In this document: piece after piece, positions 1 to 5,310 of the stretch
How the letters are laid out: the number at the start of each line of letters is the position of its first letter
Numbering within the stretch: position 1 is the first letter of the stretch
Source: Waddliaceae bacterium
GTDB taxonomy: Bacteria > Chlamydiota > Chlamydiia > Chlamydiales > SLFE01
Length of the DNA stretch: 5,310 bases
Assembly (NCBI GenBank): GCA_007124415.1
Contig: SLFE01000196.1
Span: forward strand, 1 to 5,310
Reading direction: 5' to 3'
Program-made: the position numbers and the translations under genes
Notes under the pieces: model-generated
Database searches by the model: none
The model's input: only the letters and a program-made list of their open reading frames with translations
What the model was told of the DNA's origin: nothing

Positions 1-156
1 ATCGGGAAATGGGACAACGGATTCAAGTTCGCCCTCAATGCCCTCGGTTTTATGGATAATACTTCTGAGGTTGTCATAGATTTCTTGGCAGAAATCCGCG
101 TGGGCAGCGCCGCAACATAAGAAAATAAGCAGCAGTAATTTCAGCAAATAGTTCAT
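1..156 (-). CDS. Exported protein of unknown function, N-terminal fragment
   Basis: Fifty-two codons are visible from an ATG at 156; the gene continues off the left edge. The protein begins MNYLLKLLLL, followed by a hydrophobic stretch (IFLCCGAA) and a signal peptidase I-like site after residue 20 (AHA before DF). The region has no good lipobox, because the residue before each Cys is not Gly, Ala or Ser, so a soluble secreted or periplasmic protein fits better than a lipoprotein. The visible mature part (DFCQEIYDNLRSII...) is hydrophilic and looks helical; I do not recognise its family. An AAGGA ribosome-binding site lies 9 nt upstream (170-166) and overlaps the stop of the histidine phosphatase gene, whose end is only 12 bp away. 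The two are therefore probably co-transcribed and perhaps translationally coupled. Start and signal peptide are well supported; function is unknown. Confidence 0.75.
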   Translation of the reverse strand, partial: MNYLLKLLLLIFLCCGAAHADFCQEIYDNLRSIIHKTEGIEGELESVVPFPD

Positions 157-168
157 AATTAGATATCC

Positions 169-738
169 TTAAATTATATGAGCTTCCCAGCCTTTGTCGT
201 TAGTGGATATTTTTACCAGTTGACAGTTTGGGATCTGACGCACTGGAGGGATGCCTAAAATATTGCAGAGCTCAGTAAAGACACGTCCGTGACTGATAAT
301 TAAAGGGTGTTGGTGATAAGTCTGAGCAATTTTGATGCCTTTGGATACTCTTTCTCGGAAAGCTTTCCTTGTTTCGACTCCATTTCCCGGGACATATGAA
401 GGATCGCGCTCTTCCAATCTCTCTATTGCATACATTTCCTCGCTTGAGATCCCTTCCAGCAATCCCCAACACCGTTCCGAGAGTTCAGGAACTACATGAA
501 AATGCGCATGAGAATGAACATCATGAATCTCTCTTGCGGTTTCTAAAGCACGGGAAAGAGGACTTGTGACAACACAGTCGATATTTAATGTAAGACTTCT
601 TGTTGCAAGTCTTTTTGCTTCCTGGCTACCCCTCTCATTTAAAGGAACGTCATGTTGACCTTGACAAAGTTTCTGATGGTTCCAATCTGTTTCTGCATGA
701 CGCGCGAAAAAGAAATATTTTTTTATAATTTTACTCAT
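169..738 (-). CDS. Histidine phosphatase superfamily protein (phosphoglycerate mutase-like)
   Basis: This is a 189-residue protein of the histidine phosphatase (RHG) superfamily, whose members transfer phosphate through a phospho-histidine intermediate. With numbering from the ATG at 738, the RHG-type motif is ARHAETDWN, giving Arg13 and the nucleophile His14. Next come PLNERG (32-37), SPLSRALETA with Arg63, the PELSER segment with Glu88 as candidate acid, and the second catalytic His150 in ISHGR. All expected catalytic residues are present and the length is normal, so the enzyme should be active. Substrate cannot be told: sugar phosphates, alpha-ribazole phosphate and others are used in this family, and no cobalamin or glycolysis genes are adjacent. 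A TTG three codons upstream (747) is possible, but the ATG is the simpler choice; neither has a strong Shine-Dalgarno sequence. It is the first gene of a probable two-gene operon with the exported protein. Confidence 0.9.
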   Translation of the reverse strand: MSKIIKKYFFFARHAETDWNHQKLCQGQHDVPLNERGSQEAKRLATRSLTLNIDCVVTSPLSRALETAREIHDVHSHAHFHVVPELSERCWGLLEGISSEEMYAIERLEERDPSYVPGNGVETRKAFRERVSKGIKIAQTYHQHPLIISHGRVFTELCNILGIPPVRQIPNCQLVKISTNDKGWEAHII

Positions 739-791
739 TAAACTCAACTTTTAAATAAAAAAACTTTGATTGAAAAATATTTTTGTAAAAC

Positions 792-821
792 ATGATAAGA
801 AATCATACTGAAAATCAACAA
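792..821 (-). promoter_or_regulatory. Candidate promoter for the histidine phosphatase operon
   Basis: Read on the minus strand, a TTGTTG box (821-816) and a TATCAT box (797-792, five of six to the -10 consensus) are separated by 18 bp. They lie about 55 nt upstream of the phosphatase ATG. A short inverted repeat, ATGAT-AAGAA-ATCAT, covers the -10 box. The region is very AT-rich, so chance matches are likely; the call rests on position and spacing only. Confidence 0.3.
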
Positions 822-832
822 AAATGTGAAAC

Positions 833-884
833 AAAAAAAACTAGGATTAGGGTCACAATCAGGGTGTGTTGCCTAATTCCCTAG
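833..884 (-). terminator. Terminator-like hairpin with T-run, leftward
   Basis: On the minus strand, CTAGGGAATTAGG (884-872) can pair with CCTAATCCTAG (851-841), forming 6 bp and 5 bp helices around a 2-nt bulge with a 20-nt loop. Eight T's follow directly (840-833). This has the shape of an intrinsic terminator, though the stem is modest in GC and the loop large. It would stop leftward transcripts coming from the IS before they reach the phosphatase promoter. The right arm probably lies in IS DNA and the left arm may be host DNA, so the structure could instead be a product of the insertion. Confidence 0.4.
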
Positions 885-1685
885 GAGGAAGTTTAAAGGT
901 GGGTGCCAAGATCAAAATAGAGACTTGATAGGGAAAAAAACAGGGGTAAACTCTTTTTCACTACAAAAGGAGAATACCCCATGAGACACAAGAAACGTGA
1001 CTGGTCTAAGTATAACAATTTCCTCATAAATCGTGGAAGCCTAACTTTCTGGATTCACAAAAAAGCCTTAAAGTCCTGGAGAGCCAAGAAACAAAAAGGC
1101 AAAAAAGGCGCTCCTTTCATTTTCTCGGATACAGTCATCGAGACAGCTATGACGATTAAATTTATTCTTAAGCTCTCCTATCGTACATTGGAAGGGTACC
1201 TGAAATCTTTATTGAAAATTCTCGGAATTGACCTTCCTGTTCCAAGCTACACCCAAATATGTAAACGGATGAAAAAGTTGAAACTTCCTGGTCACCTTCT
1301 TAAAAATAAAACCGTTAGGCATGTTGTCGTCGATGCAACAGGTTTAAAGGTGTACGGCGAGGGAGGATGGAAGGTGAAAAAGCACGGAGCAGGCAGAAGG
1401 AGAGAATGGCGGAAGCTGCATCTTGCAGTAGACGAAGAAACCCAAGAGATTTTATTTGCAGACTTAACTGACGATTATACCAGCGACACCAAATTTGTAC
1501 CTGAAATCATGAAGGAGCGATGTGGGGTTAAAAGGTTTCTGATGGATGGAGCTGCCGATGTTGAGCTCCTTTATAAGCTGGCTTATGAGTCTGGGATAGA
1601 TCTTTTGACACCACCAAAGAAGAATGCCAAGAAACGAAGGGAACCTTGGCTGCAAGACCGCACCAAAAGGTTATTAGAAATACTG
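862..1685 (+). mobile_element. Truncated IS5-superfamily element (IS903-like), right end missing
   Basis: The transposase reading frame and its leader identify an IS903-type element. The left end is not certain: the sequence GGGTGTGTTGCC at 862-873 is a candidate terminal inverted repeat, about 120 nt before the transposase start, which is a reasonable leader. No reverse complement of it is found to the right in this window, so the right terminal repeat is lost and a target-site duplication cannot be tested. Transposase homology stops at about 1685, where a GC-rich palindrome begins. The element is expected to be immobile by itself. Confidence 0.6.
925..952 (+). promoter_or_regulatory. Candidate transposase promoter
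   Basis: TTGATA (925-930, five of six to the -35 consensus) and TAAACT (947-952, four of six to the -10 consensus) are separated by 16 bp. They lie about 30 nt upstream of the transposase ATG and just before its ribosome-binding site. The position inside the IS leader is what is expected for an IS-borne promoter. Confidence 0.35.
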
Positions 1686-1871
1686 AATGCAGGGCCCGGC
1701 CCTGCATTACGGCCCTGCATTATGGCATCACATGAAACGCCTTCAAATAAAGGACTACTAGAGGTCATTATCTGTAGGATCCGCGGGCAGCGATTGAATG
1801 TAAACTTTGCGCCATTCGCCATTAGGACCACAAAGCATCGTTGCCGGTTCCGGAATAATGCCCCCATCTAA
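981..1871 (+). pseudogene. IS5 family (IS903-like) transposase, C-terminally truncated with a foreign tail
   Basis: The frame starts with ATG after an AAAGGAG ribosome-binding site and is open for 296 codons. Residues 1-235 resemble IS903-type DDE transposases: the N-terminal part has INRGSLTFWIHKKAL (17-31) and FSDTVIETA (48-56), and the catalytic domain has VVVDATGLKVYGEGGWK with Asp118, RREWRKLHLAVD, and LMDGAADVE with Asp189. The D118-D189 spacing matches the D121-D193 of IS903. Soon after LQDRTKRLLEIL, where relatives continue towards a GYxxRxxxE-type segment carrying the third acid (E259 in IS903), the frame enters the palindrome and reads NAGPGPALRPCIM. The last 61 residues (to 1871) have no transposase character and lie antisense to another reading frame. 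Without the catalytic Glu the product should be inactive. The first 235 codons are intact, without stops or frameshifts, so the truncation may be recent. Confidence 0.85.
1686..1722. repeat. GC-rich palindrome overlapping a tandem 13-bp repeat
   Basis: AATGCAGGGCC (1686-1696) and GGCCCTGCATT (1698-1708) form a perfect 11-bp inverted repeat around a single C. The right arm is repeated in tandem: GGCCCTGCATTA occurs at 1698-1709 and again at 1711-1722. The left arm can therefore pair with either of two right arms, giving a tight hairpin or one with a loop of 14 nt. It sits exactly where transposase homology ends and 36 nt beyond the stop of the minus-strand small ORF. No T-run follows on either strand, so it is not a clear intrinsic terminator. 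It may be a short dispersed repeat, or the scar of the event that cut the IS. Confidence 0.75.
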
Positions 1872-1991
1872 AAGATTCCATTGAAATCTCTTTCGAGCCA
1901 ATTTCACTACATTCAATGTGTTATTATTATCTGTTGAATCAATGTTATATCTATTTTGGTAATCCCGGGAATGGTTTCTATAAATCTTCAT
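1758..1991 (-). CDS. Small hypothetical protein (77 aa), possibly a gene remnant
   Basis: This ORF lies antisense to the meaningless tail of the truncated transposase. The N-terminal half is basic and Asn-rich (KIYRNHSRDYQNRYN, then STDNNNTLN). The C-terminal half, FQWNLLDGGIIPEP then CGPNGEWRKVYIQSLP, has the look of a folded domain and ends in acidic DPTDNDL. There are no membrane segments, no signal peptide, and I recognise no family. The ATG at 1991 is the only ordinary start; AAGAAG 7 nt upstream is a modest ribosome-binding site. The frame stays open for about 15 more codons upstream, to a stop at 2039-2037, without another start, so the frame may be the end of a longer gene that was cut. 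It is next to a broken IS, so decay is likely. The alternative is a chance ORF. Confidence 0.4.
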   Translation of the reverse strand: MKIYRNHSRDYQNRYNIDSTDNNNTLNVVKLARKRFQWNLLDGGIIPEPATMLCGPNGEWRKVYIQSLPADPTDNDL

Positions 1992-2131
1992 TACAAATCT
2001 TCTTAATTGGTTACGTCTTAAACTATTGCATTTTAGTTATATACATATATCTTTGAAAGTATTTTAGTTAATGAAAGGCTCGATTAACACCGCAGAACTC
2101 TGCATTCCGCACAATTCTTTGAAATTCGGTT

Positions 2132-2488
2132 TTATTTTGACTGCACTTTTTCGAATTCGGGGCGAAGCTCTTCGGTGAGAAAGTAGTTGATCACTGTTCT
2201 GATGACAACAATAGCGCCGAGCATGCCGATCTCGGTCCAGCTTGGAGAAACCGCCGTCTTCAGAATGTCTGCTCCAATAAGGAATTCCAGGCTCAAGCTC
2301 AAAGCGCCGCCCAGCTGCATCCGCAAAACTAAAAACCTCTCAGGCACAAAATTGAACGGAAGCGGGCTTGACAGGTAGTAAATGATAGATTTGATAATTC
2401 CCAACAAAATAATCAGGATGGCCACTGCTTCAGCCAATAAGGCCACGTAATGAGCCGCTTTTATGATGTAGTCTTCCATACTCATCAT
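2132..2488 (-). CDS. DUF1622 family membrane protein
   Basis: A 118-residue protein with about three hydrophobic segments: roughly 13-38 (ending GIIKSIIYYL), 59-79 (GGALSLSLEFLIGADILKTA) and 84-104 (EIGMLGAIVVIRTVINYFL). The charged pattern LEFLIGADILKTA followed by IRTVINYFLTEEL is characteristic of the DUF1622 family of small inner-membrane proteins, whose role is unknown. Length is normal for the family and the protein looks intact. Three Met residues (1, 2 and 4) are possible starts; none has a clear Shine-Dalgarno sequence, so the 5' end could be 2488, 2485 or 2479. It follows the flavoprotein gene by 36 bp on the same strand with no obvious promoter or terminator between, so it is probably the second gene of that operon. 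A functional link to the flavoprotein is not implied by the family. Confidence 0.85.
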   Translation of the reverse strand: MMSMEDYIIKAAHYVALLAEAVAILIILLGIIKSIIYYLSSPLPFNFVPERFLVLRMQLGGALSLSLEFLIGADILKTAVSPSWTEIGMLGAIVVIRTVINYFLTEELRPEFEKVQSK

Positions 2489-2524
2489 TTAACAAATGCA
2501 GAGAAAAAGTGAAAGCCTTAAAAG

Positions 2525-3724
2525 TTATTCAGCAGCAGCCCTTCCGGCCAGCAAGCCTGTCGTCCAGGCATTTTGAAAATTAAACCCCCCGGTCACTCCG
2601 TCGATATCCAGGATTTCTCCGCAAAAGAAAAGGTGTTTAGCGCGCCTGCTTTCCATCGTTTTAAAATTTATTTCGGAAAGGGCGACGCCTCCGCATGTCA
2701 CAAACTCTTCTTTGTTTGTCGTCTTTCCCTTCACTTGATAACGATCGCGCTTCAGGCTCTCGCACAGCTGAAAAACAGCTTTCTTGCTGAGGGCATTTGC
2801 CAAAGTCGTCTGAGGAATCCCGGCGCGGTCCAGGAGTTTCTTCCAAAGGCTGGCGGGCAATGGGACGATGCGAAGGCTTCCCGCCTGCCTGGCTCCACGG
2901 CTTTTTTCAATCAGCCCGCGGAGCCAATCCTCGGAAAACTCGGGGAGCCAATCGACGATCAAAGCGGCCTCATAGTTCTTTTCAGCGAGAAAGCGAGCCT
3001 CGAAAGCCGACAGCTTAAGCGCCCCGGGACCGCTAAACCCCCAGTGGGTTATGAGCAGAGGGCCCGCTTCTTCAAACTTGCCGTCCGCCAGTTTCAACTT
3101 GGCCTGACGGACGGACACGCCGGCGAGGCCGGCTAAAGGAAATGAGGGTATATTGAAAGTGAATAAAGATGGAACCGGAGCGACTACAGTATGGCCGAAG
3201 CCCTTGGCAAAGTCCCATCCTGCCAAAGCGCTTCCGGTTGCAAGAATTACCCTATCGGCGTGCAAATCGTTTTCTTTTGAGATCTTCAGATCAAATCCTT
3301 TTTCCCCTTTTCTAATTGATTGCAATTTAGATTGCGTTTTGATTACCACGCCAAGTTTTTCAGCTTCTCCGAGCAGGCAGTCAATAATGGTTTGCGAAGA
3401 GTCGGAAACAGGAAAAATGCGGCCGTCCCCCTCTTCTTTCAGAGCAACGCCCCTCTGCTCAAACCAATTCACAGTATCTTGAGGCTGAAAGCGGTGAAAA
3501 GGCCCCAGAAGCTCTTTATGGCCTCTTGGATAGTTCCGCACAAGCATCCGCGGGTCAAAACAGGCATGAGTCACATTGCAGCGCCCTCCCCCTGAAATCC
3601 GCACCTTGCTCAGAAGCTTGGCGGTCCGCTCCAGAACAAGGACCTCGGCTCCCGGATTCGCCTCCTTTGCCGCAAGCGAGGCAAAAACGCCTGCCGCCCC
3701 TCCTCCTATAATAACTATTTTCAT
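2525..3724 (-). CDS. NAD(P)/FAD-dependent oxidoreductase, HI0933 (YhiN/BaiN) family
   Basis: The 399-residue protein is a full-length member of the HI0933-like flavoprotein family, cytoplasmic enzymes that bind FAD in a Rossmann fold; most are uncharacterised, and BaiN, a proposed bile-acid reductase, is one named member. The dinucleotide-binding motif is IIGGGAAG at residues 5-12. The family-typical ISGGGRCNVTHA follows at 43-54, then IFPVSD (103-108), ILATG (160-164), THWGFSGPGALKLS (226-239), VTCGGVALSEI (342-352) and the C-terminal FAD-contacting block FFCGEILDIDGVTGGFNF with QNAWTTG (366-390). No key motif is missing. The ATG at 3724 directly precedes the FAD fold and has an AGAGG ribosome-binding site 6 nt upstream. 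It leads a probable operon with the DUF1622 gene and diverges from the helicase. Its substrate cannot be deduced here. Confidence 0.93.
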   Translation of the reverse strand: MKIVIIGGGAAGVFASLAAKEANPGAEVLVLERTAKLLSKVRISGGGRCNVTHACFDPRMLVRNYPRGHKELLGPFHRFQPQDTVNWFEQRGVALKEEGDGRIFPVSDSSQTIIDCLLGEAEKLGVVIKTQSKLQSIRKGEKGFDLKISKENDLHADRVILATGSALAGWDFAKGFGHTVVAPVPSLFTFNIPSFPLAGLAGVSVRQAKLKLADGKFEEAGPLLITHWGFSGPGALKLSAFEARFLAEKNYEAALIVDWLPEFSEDWLRGLIEKSRGARQAGSLRIVPLPASLWKKLLDRAGIPQTTLANALSKKAVFQLCESLKRDRYQVKGKTTNKEEFVTCGGVALSEINFKTMESRRAKHLFFCGEILDIDGVTGGFNFQNAWTTGLLAGRAAAE

Positions 3725-3902
3725 CGACTGCCTCTTATCTTTACTACTTGATATTTAATCTTATTCGATGATACCATCAAGCAAGCGCACTTTCGGTCTG
3801 CGTTTTACTTTTTCGAGATATTATCTCTAACAAATTAATAATATTCTGCCTGGATCGATCATTAATGCAAACATTATGCAGGCCGATTTTGGAGCATTCT
3901 GT
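3725..3902. promoter_or_regulatory. Divergent intergenic region between flavoprotein and helicase genes
   Basis: These 178 bp separate two divergent starts and should hold both promoters. For the leftward gene, TTGATG (3780-3775) and TAAATA (3757-3752) are 17 bp apart on the minus strand, a weak match. For the helicase, TATTAT (3819-3824) is a good -10-like box but has no convincing -35 partner. It lies inside a perfect inverted repeat, GAGATA-T-TATCTC (3815-3827), that could be an operator. The region also holds GATCGATC (3853-3860). None of these is more than a candidate. Confidence 0.4.
3891..3894 (+). promoter_or_regulatory. Ribosome-binding site that decides the helicase start
   Basis: GGAG lies 8 nt before the ATG at 3903. 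The upstream in-frame ATG at 3876 has no purine-rich sequence in front of it. The protein from 3903 begins MSFKNLGL, which is the usual beginning of RhlE-type helicases, so 3903 is preferred over 3876. Confidence 0.65.
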
Positions 3903-5159
3903 ATGTCATTTAAAAATCTTGGCCTAATGGCCGAACTTGTCCGCGCTGTTACCGAACAAGGATACAGCACCCCCACCCCGATACAACTCCAGGCAATTCC
4001 TGTGATTCTTGAAGGCCGCGACATCATGGGCGGGGCGCAAACAGGTACCGGTAAAACCGCCGGCTTCACCCTGCCGCTGCTGCAACGCCTAAGCAATAAA
4101 GCACGCGGGAGGGGTTCGGTAAGAGCCTTGATCCTCACGCCGACGCGCGAACTGGCCGCCCAAGTGGCAGAAAGCGTCGAAATTTACGGAAAATACCTTC
4201 GCCTGAAATCCGCAGTGGTTTTCGGCGGGGTCAGCATCAATCCCCAAATCGCCCAACTCCGCCGCGGTGTTGATATCCTGGTAGCCACACCCGGCCGCTT
4301 GCTGGACCATGTCGGTCAAAAAACCGTTGATCTCTCCCAAGTCGAAATACTTGTTCTTGACGAGGCCGACCGCATGCTGGACATGGGCTTTATCCACGAC
4401 GTCCGAAAAATCTTAAGGTTAATCCCGAAAGAAAGGCAAAACCTTCTTTTTTCGGCAACATTCCCCGAAGGAATCAAGAAACTAGCAGACGAGTTGCTAA
4501 CCTCGCCTGTCATGGTTCAGGTCGCCAGACCTAACATTTCAGCAGACAATGTGAAACAGCTGATCCATCCGGTTGACCGCAAGCGCAAACACGAACTGCT
4601 GTCCCACCTGATCCGTTCGGAAAACTGGCAGCAGGCGCTGGTATTCACCAGAACCAAGCACGGCGCGAACCGCCTGGCCAAGCAACTGGAAAAAGACGGG
4701 ATCAGCACAGCCGCCATCCATGGAAACAAAAGCCAAGGAGCCCGCACCAGGGCGCTGTCGGGCTTCAAAGACGGCACCGTCCGCATACTTGTCGCAACCG
4801 ACATTGCGGCCCGCGGTTTGGATATCGATCACTTGCCGCATGTCGTCAATTTCGATCTACCGAATGTGCCGGAAGATTATGTCCACCGCATCGGTCGAAC
4901 CGGCAGGGCCGGCAATGAAGGAGCGGCAATCTCTTTGGTTTGTGTCGACGAAAAAAAACTGCTGCAAGATATAGAGCGACTGATCAAAAAGGATTTGAGG
5001 AAAATATTAATTCCCGGATATGAGCCGGATCCGTCGATCAAGGCAGAACCGATACAAAAGCCGCGGAGCGGAGGCAGAAAGTTTCCCTCGCGAGCTCCCA
5101 ACAACCGACGCCGCTCCTTTTGCAAACCATATTCAAGTCAAAGGAAGGCAGACTCTTGA
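3903..5159 (+). CDS. rhlE: DEAD-box ATP-dependent RNA helicase, RhlE type
   Basis: A 418-residue DEAD-box helicase, which uses ATP to unwind short RNA duplexes in ribosome assembly and RNA turnover. All motifs are present in order: Q motif (GYSTPTPIQ, Gln28), motif I AQTGTGKT (45-52), Ia PTREL (80-84), GG (108-109), Ib TPGR (129-132), II DEAD (153-156), III SAT (184-186), IV ALVFTR (245-250), V ATDIAARGLDI (298-308) and VI HRIGRTGR (328-335). The start MSFKNLGL and the PTPIQLQAIPVILEGRDIMGGAQTGTGKTAGF pattern (given here as the Q-to-I segment, 24-55) point to RhlE rather than DeadD or RhlB. After the core, a short tail rich in Arg, Lys, Ser and Pro (about 372-418) probably binds RNA; it is shorter than in many RhlE proteins. 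The gene is transcribed alone, with a terminator 110 nt downstream. RhlE assignment within the DEAD family is likely but not certain. Confidence 0.93.
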   Translation: MSFKNLGLMAELVRAVTEQGYSTPTPIQLQAIPVILEGRDIMGGAQTGTGKTAGFTLPLLQRLSNKARGRGSVRALILTPTRELAAQVAESVEIYGKYLRLKSAVVFGGVSINPQIAQLRRGVDILVATPGRLLDHVGQKTVDLSQVEILVLDEADRMLDMGFIHDVRKILRLIPKERQNLLFSATFPEGIKKLADELLTSPVMVQVARPNISADNVKQLIHPVDRKRKHELLSHLIRSENWQQALVFTRTKHGANRLAKQLEKDGISTAAIHGNKSQGARTRALSGFKDGTVRILVATDIAARGLDIDHLPHVVNFDLPNVPEDYVHRIGRTGRAGNEGAAISLVCVDEKKLLQDIERLIKKDLRKILIPGYEPDPSIKAEPIQKPRSGGRKFPSRAPNNRRRSFCKPYSSQRKADS

Positions 5160-5160
5160 T

Positions 5161-5241
5161 ATGTCGTTTATGGAGCTGACAAAACCGCTTCGTTCGATTT
5201 TTTCAAATTTTTTTGCAAATCCAGGGGGCAGCGTCACCTGA
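5161..5241 (+). CDS. Possible 26-codon small ORF after the helicase
   Basis: An ATG one base after the helicase stop opens a 26-codon frame (begins MSFMELTKPL, ends NPGGSVT). AAGGAAGG at 5141-5148 is a good ribosome-binding sequence, but 12 nt from the ATG is rather far. The tight junction and position before the terminator would allow a coupled small protein. The frame also continues upstream as an overlapping frame within the helicase, and such a short frame easily arises by chance in a 3' untranslated region. I cannot recognise it. Confidence 0.15.
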   Translation: MSFMELTKPLRSIFSNFFANPGGSVT

Positions 5242-5268
5242 AAACAAAAGCCGCTATTGTAGATAAAG

Positions 5269-5298
5269 AAAGGCTCTTGCCGCTTAAGGGCCTTTTTT
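5269..5298 (+). terminator. Rho-independent terminator of the helicase transcript
   Basis: AAAGGCTCTT (5269-5278) pairs with AAGGGCCTTT (5286-5295), a 10-bp stem with one G-U pair and a 7-nt loop, followed by further T's to 5298 (six T's in all from 5293). It is 110 nt downstream of the helicase stop with no other convincing gene between. On the opposite strand the hairpin is followed by TTTCTTT, so it might also act on leftward transcripts from beyond the window. Confidence 0.85.
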
Positions 5299-5310
5299 AA
5301 AAGCTTTAAA

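Noticed and set aside
369..569. A 66-codon plus-strand ORF.
   Set aside because: It is antisense to the histidine phosphatase catalytic region and has no supporting start signals.
881..930. Strong AGGAGGAAG sequence with a following GTG as a leader peptide.
   Set aside because: The resulting frame ends after about nine codons and lies in the IS leader; the purine run is not linked to any gene.
1583..1867. A 94-codon minus-strand ORF crossing the IS breakpoint.
   Set aside because: It is antisense to conserved transposase codons and runs through the palindrome; its sequence has no coherent domain.
2092..2103. Small hairpin GCAGA-AC-TCTGC downstream of the DUF1622 gene as a terminator.
   Set aside because: The stem is only 5 bp with a 2-nt loop and no T-run follows in either direction.
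2573..3136. A 187-codon plus-strand ORF.
   Set aside because: It lies wholly antisense to the well-supported HI0933-type flavoprotein gene and shows no recognisable domain.
3876..3902. Longer helicase start at the ATG at 3876.
   Set aside because: It has no ribosome-binding site, and the extra nine residues do not fit the family, whereas the ATG at 3903 has GGAG at good spacing.
5020..5241. A 73-codon plus-strand ORF overlapping the helicase end.
   Set aside because: Most of it is an out-of-frame shadow of the helicase's basic tail; only the last 26 codons outside the helicase were kept as a weak possibility.

Overview
The window is a stretch of ordinary bacterial chromosome. It carries two leftward transcription units, one rightward gene with its own terminator, and between the leftward units a broken insertion sequence beside an orphan small reading frame. 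I cannot fix the organism from these genes. The mixed composition (AT-rich on the left, near-balanced on the right), the type of IS and the style of the histidine phosphatase would fit an environmental chlamydia or an intracellular gammaproteobacterium. This is a weak inference.

Left part (1-980): a histidine phosphatase superfamily gene (169-738, minus) is followed after 12 bp by the 5' end of a gene for an exported protein that runs off the window (1-156, minus). The downstream gene's ribosome-binding site overlaps the stop of the phosphatase, so they look like an operon. Upstream lie a plausible promoter and then, reading leftward, a hairpin followed by eight T's.

Middle (about 862-1991): an IS5-superfamily transposase of IS903 type (from 981) keeps its first two catalytic Asp residues. 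It loses homology at about nt 1685, exactly at the edge of a GC-rich 23-bp palindrome that overlaps a tandem 13-bp repeat. The third catalytic acid, the rest of the transposase and the right IS end are missing. On the other side of the palindrome is a 77-codon minus-strand reading frame (1758-1991) that I do not recognise.

Right part (2132-5310): a minus-strand pair encodes a HI0933-type flavoprotein (2525-3724) and, 36 bp downstream, a DUF1622 membrane protein (2132-2488). Divergent from it is a DEAD-box RNA helicase of RhlE type (3903-5159, plus), with a good intrinsic terminator at 5269-5298. The 178 bp between the divergent starts must hold both promoters.

No stretch longer than 300 bp lacks a gene. 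I see no CRISPR array, tRNA, rRNA or convincing new multi-gene system. The most unusual part is the IS breakpoint, palindrome and orphan frame at about 1680-1991.
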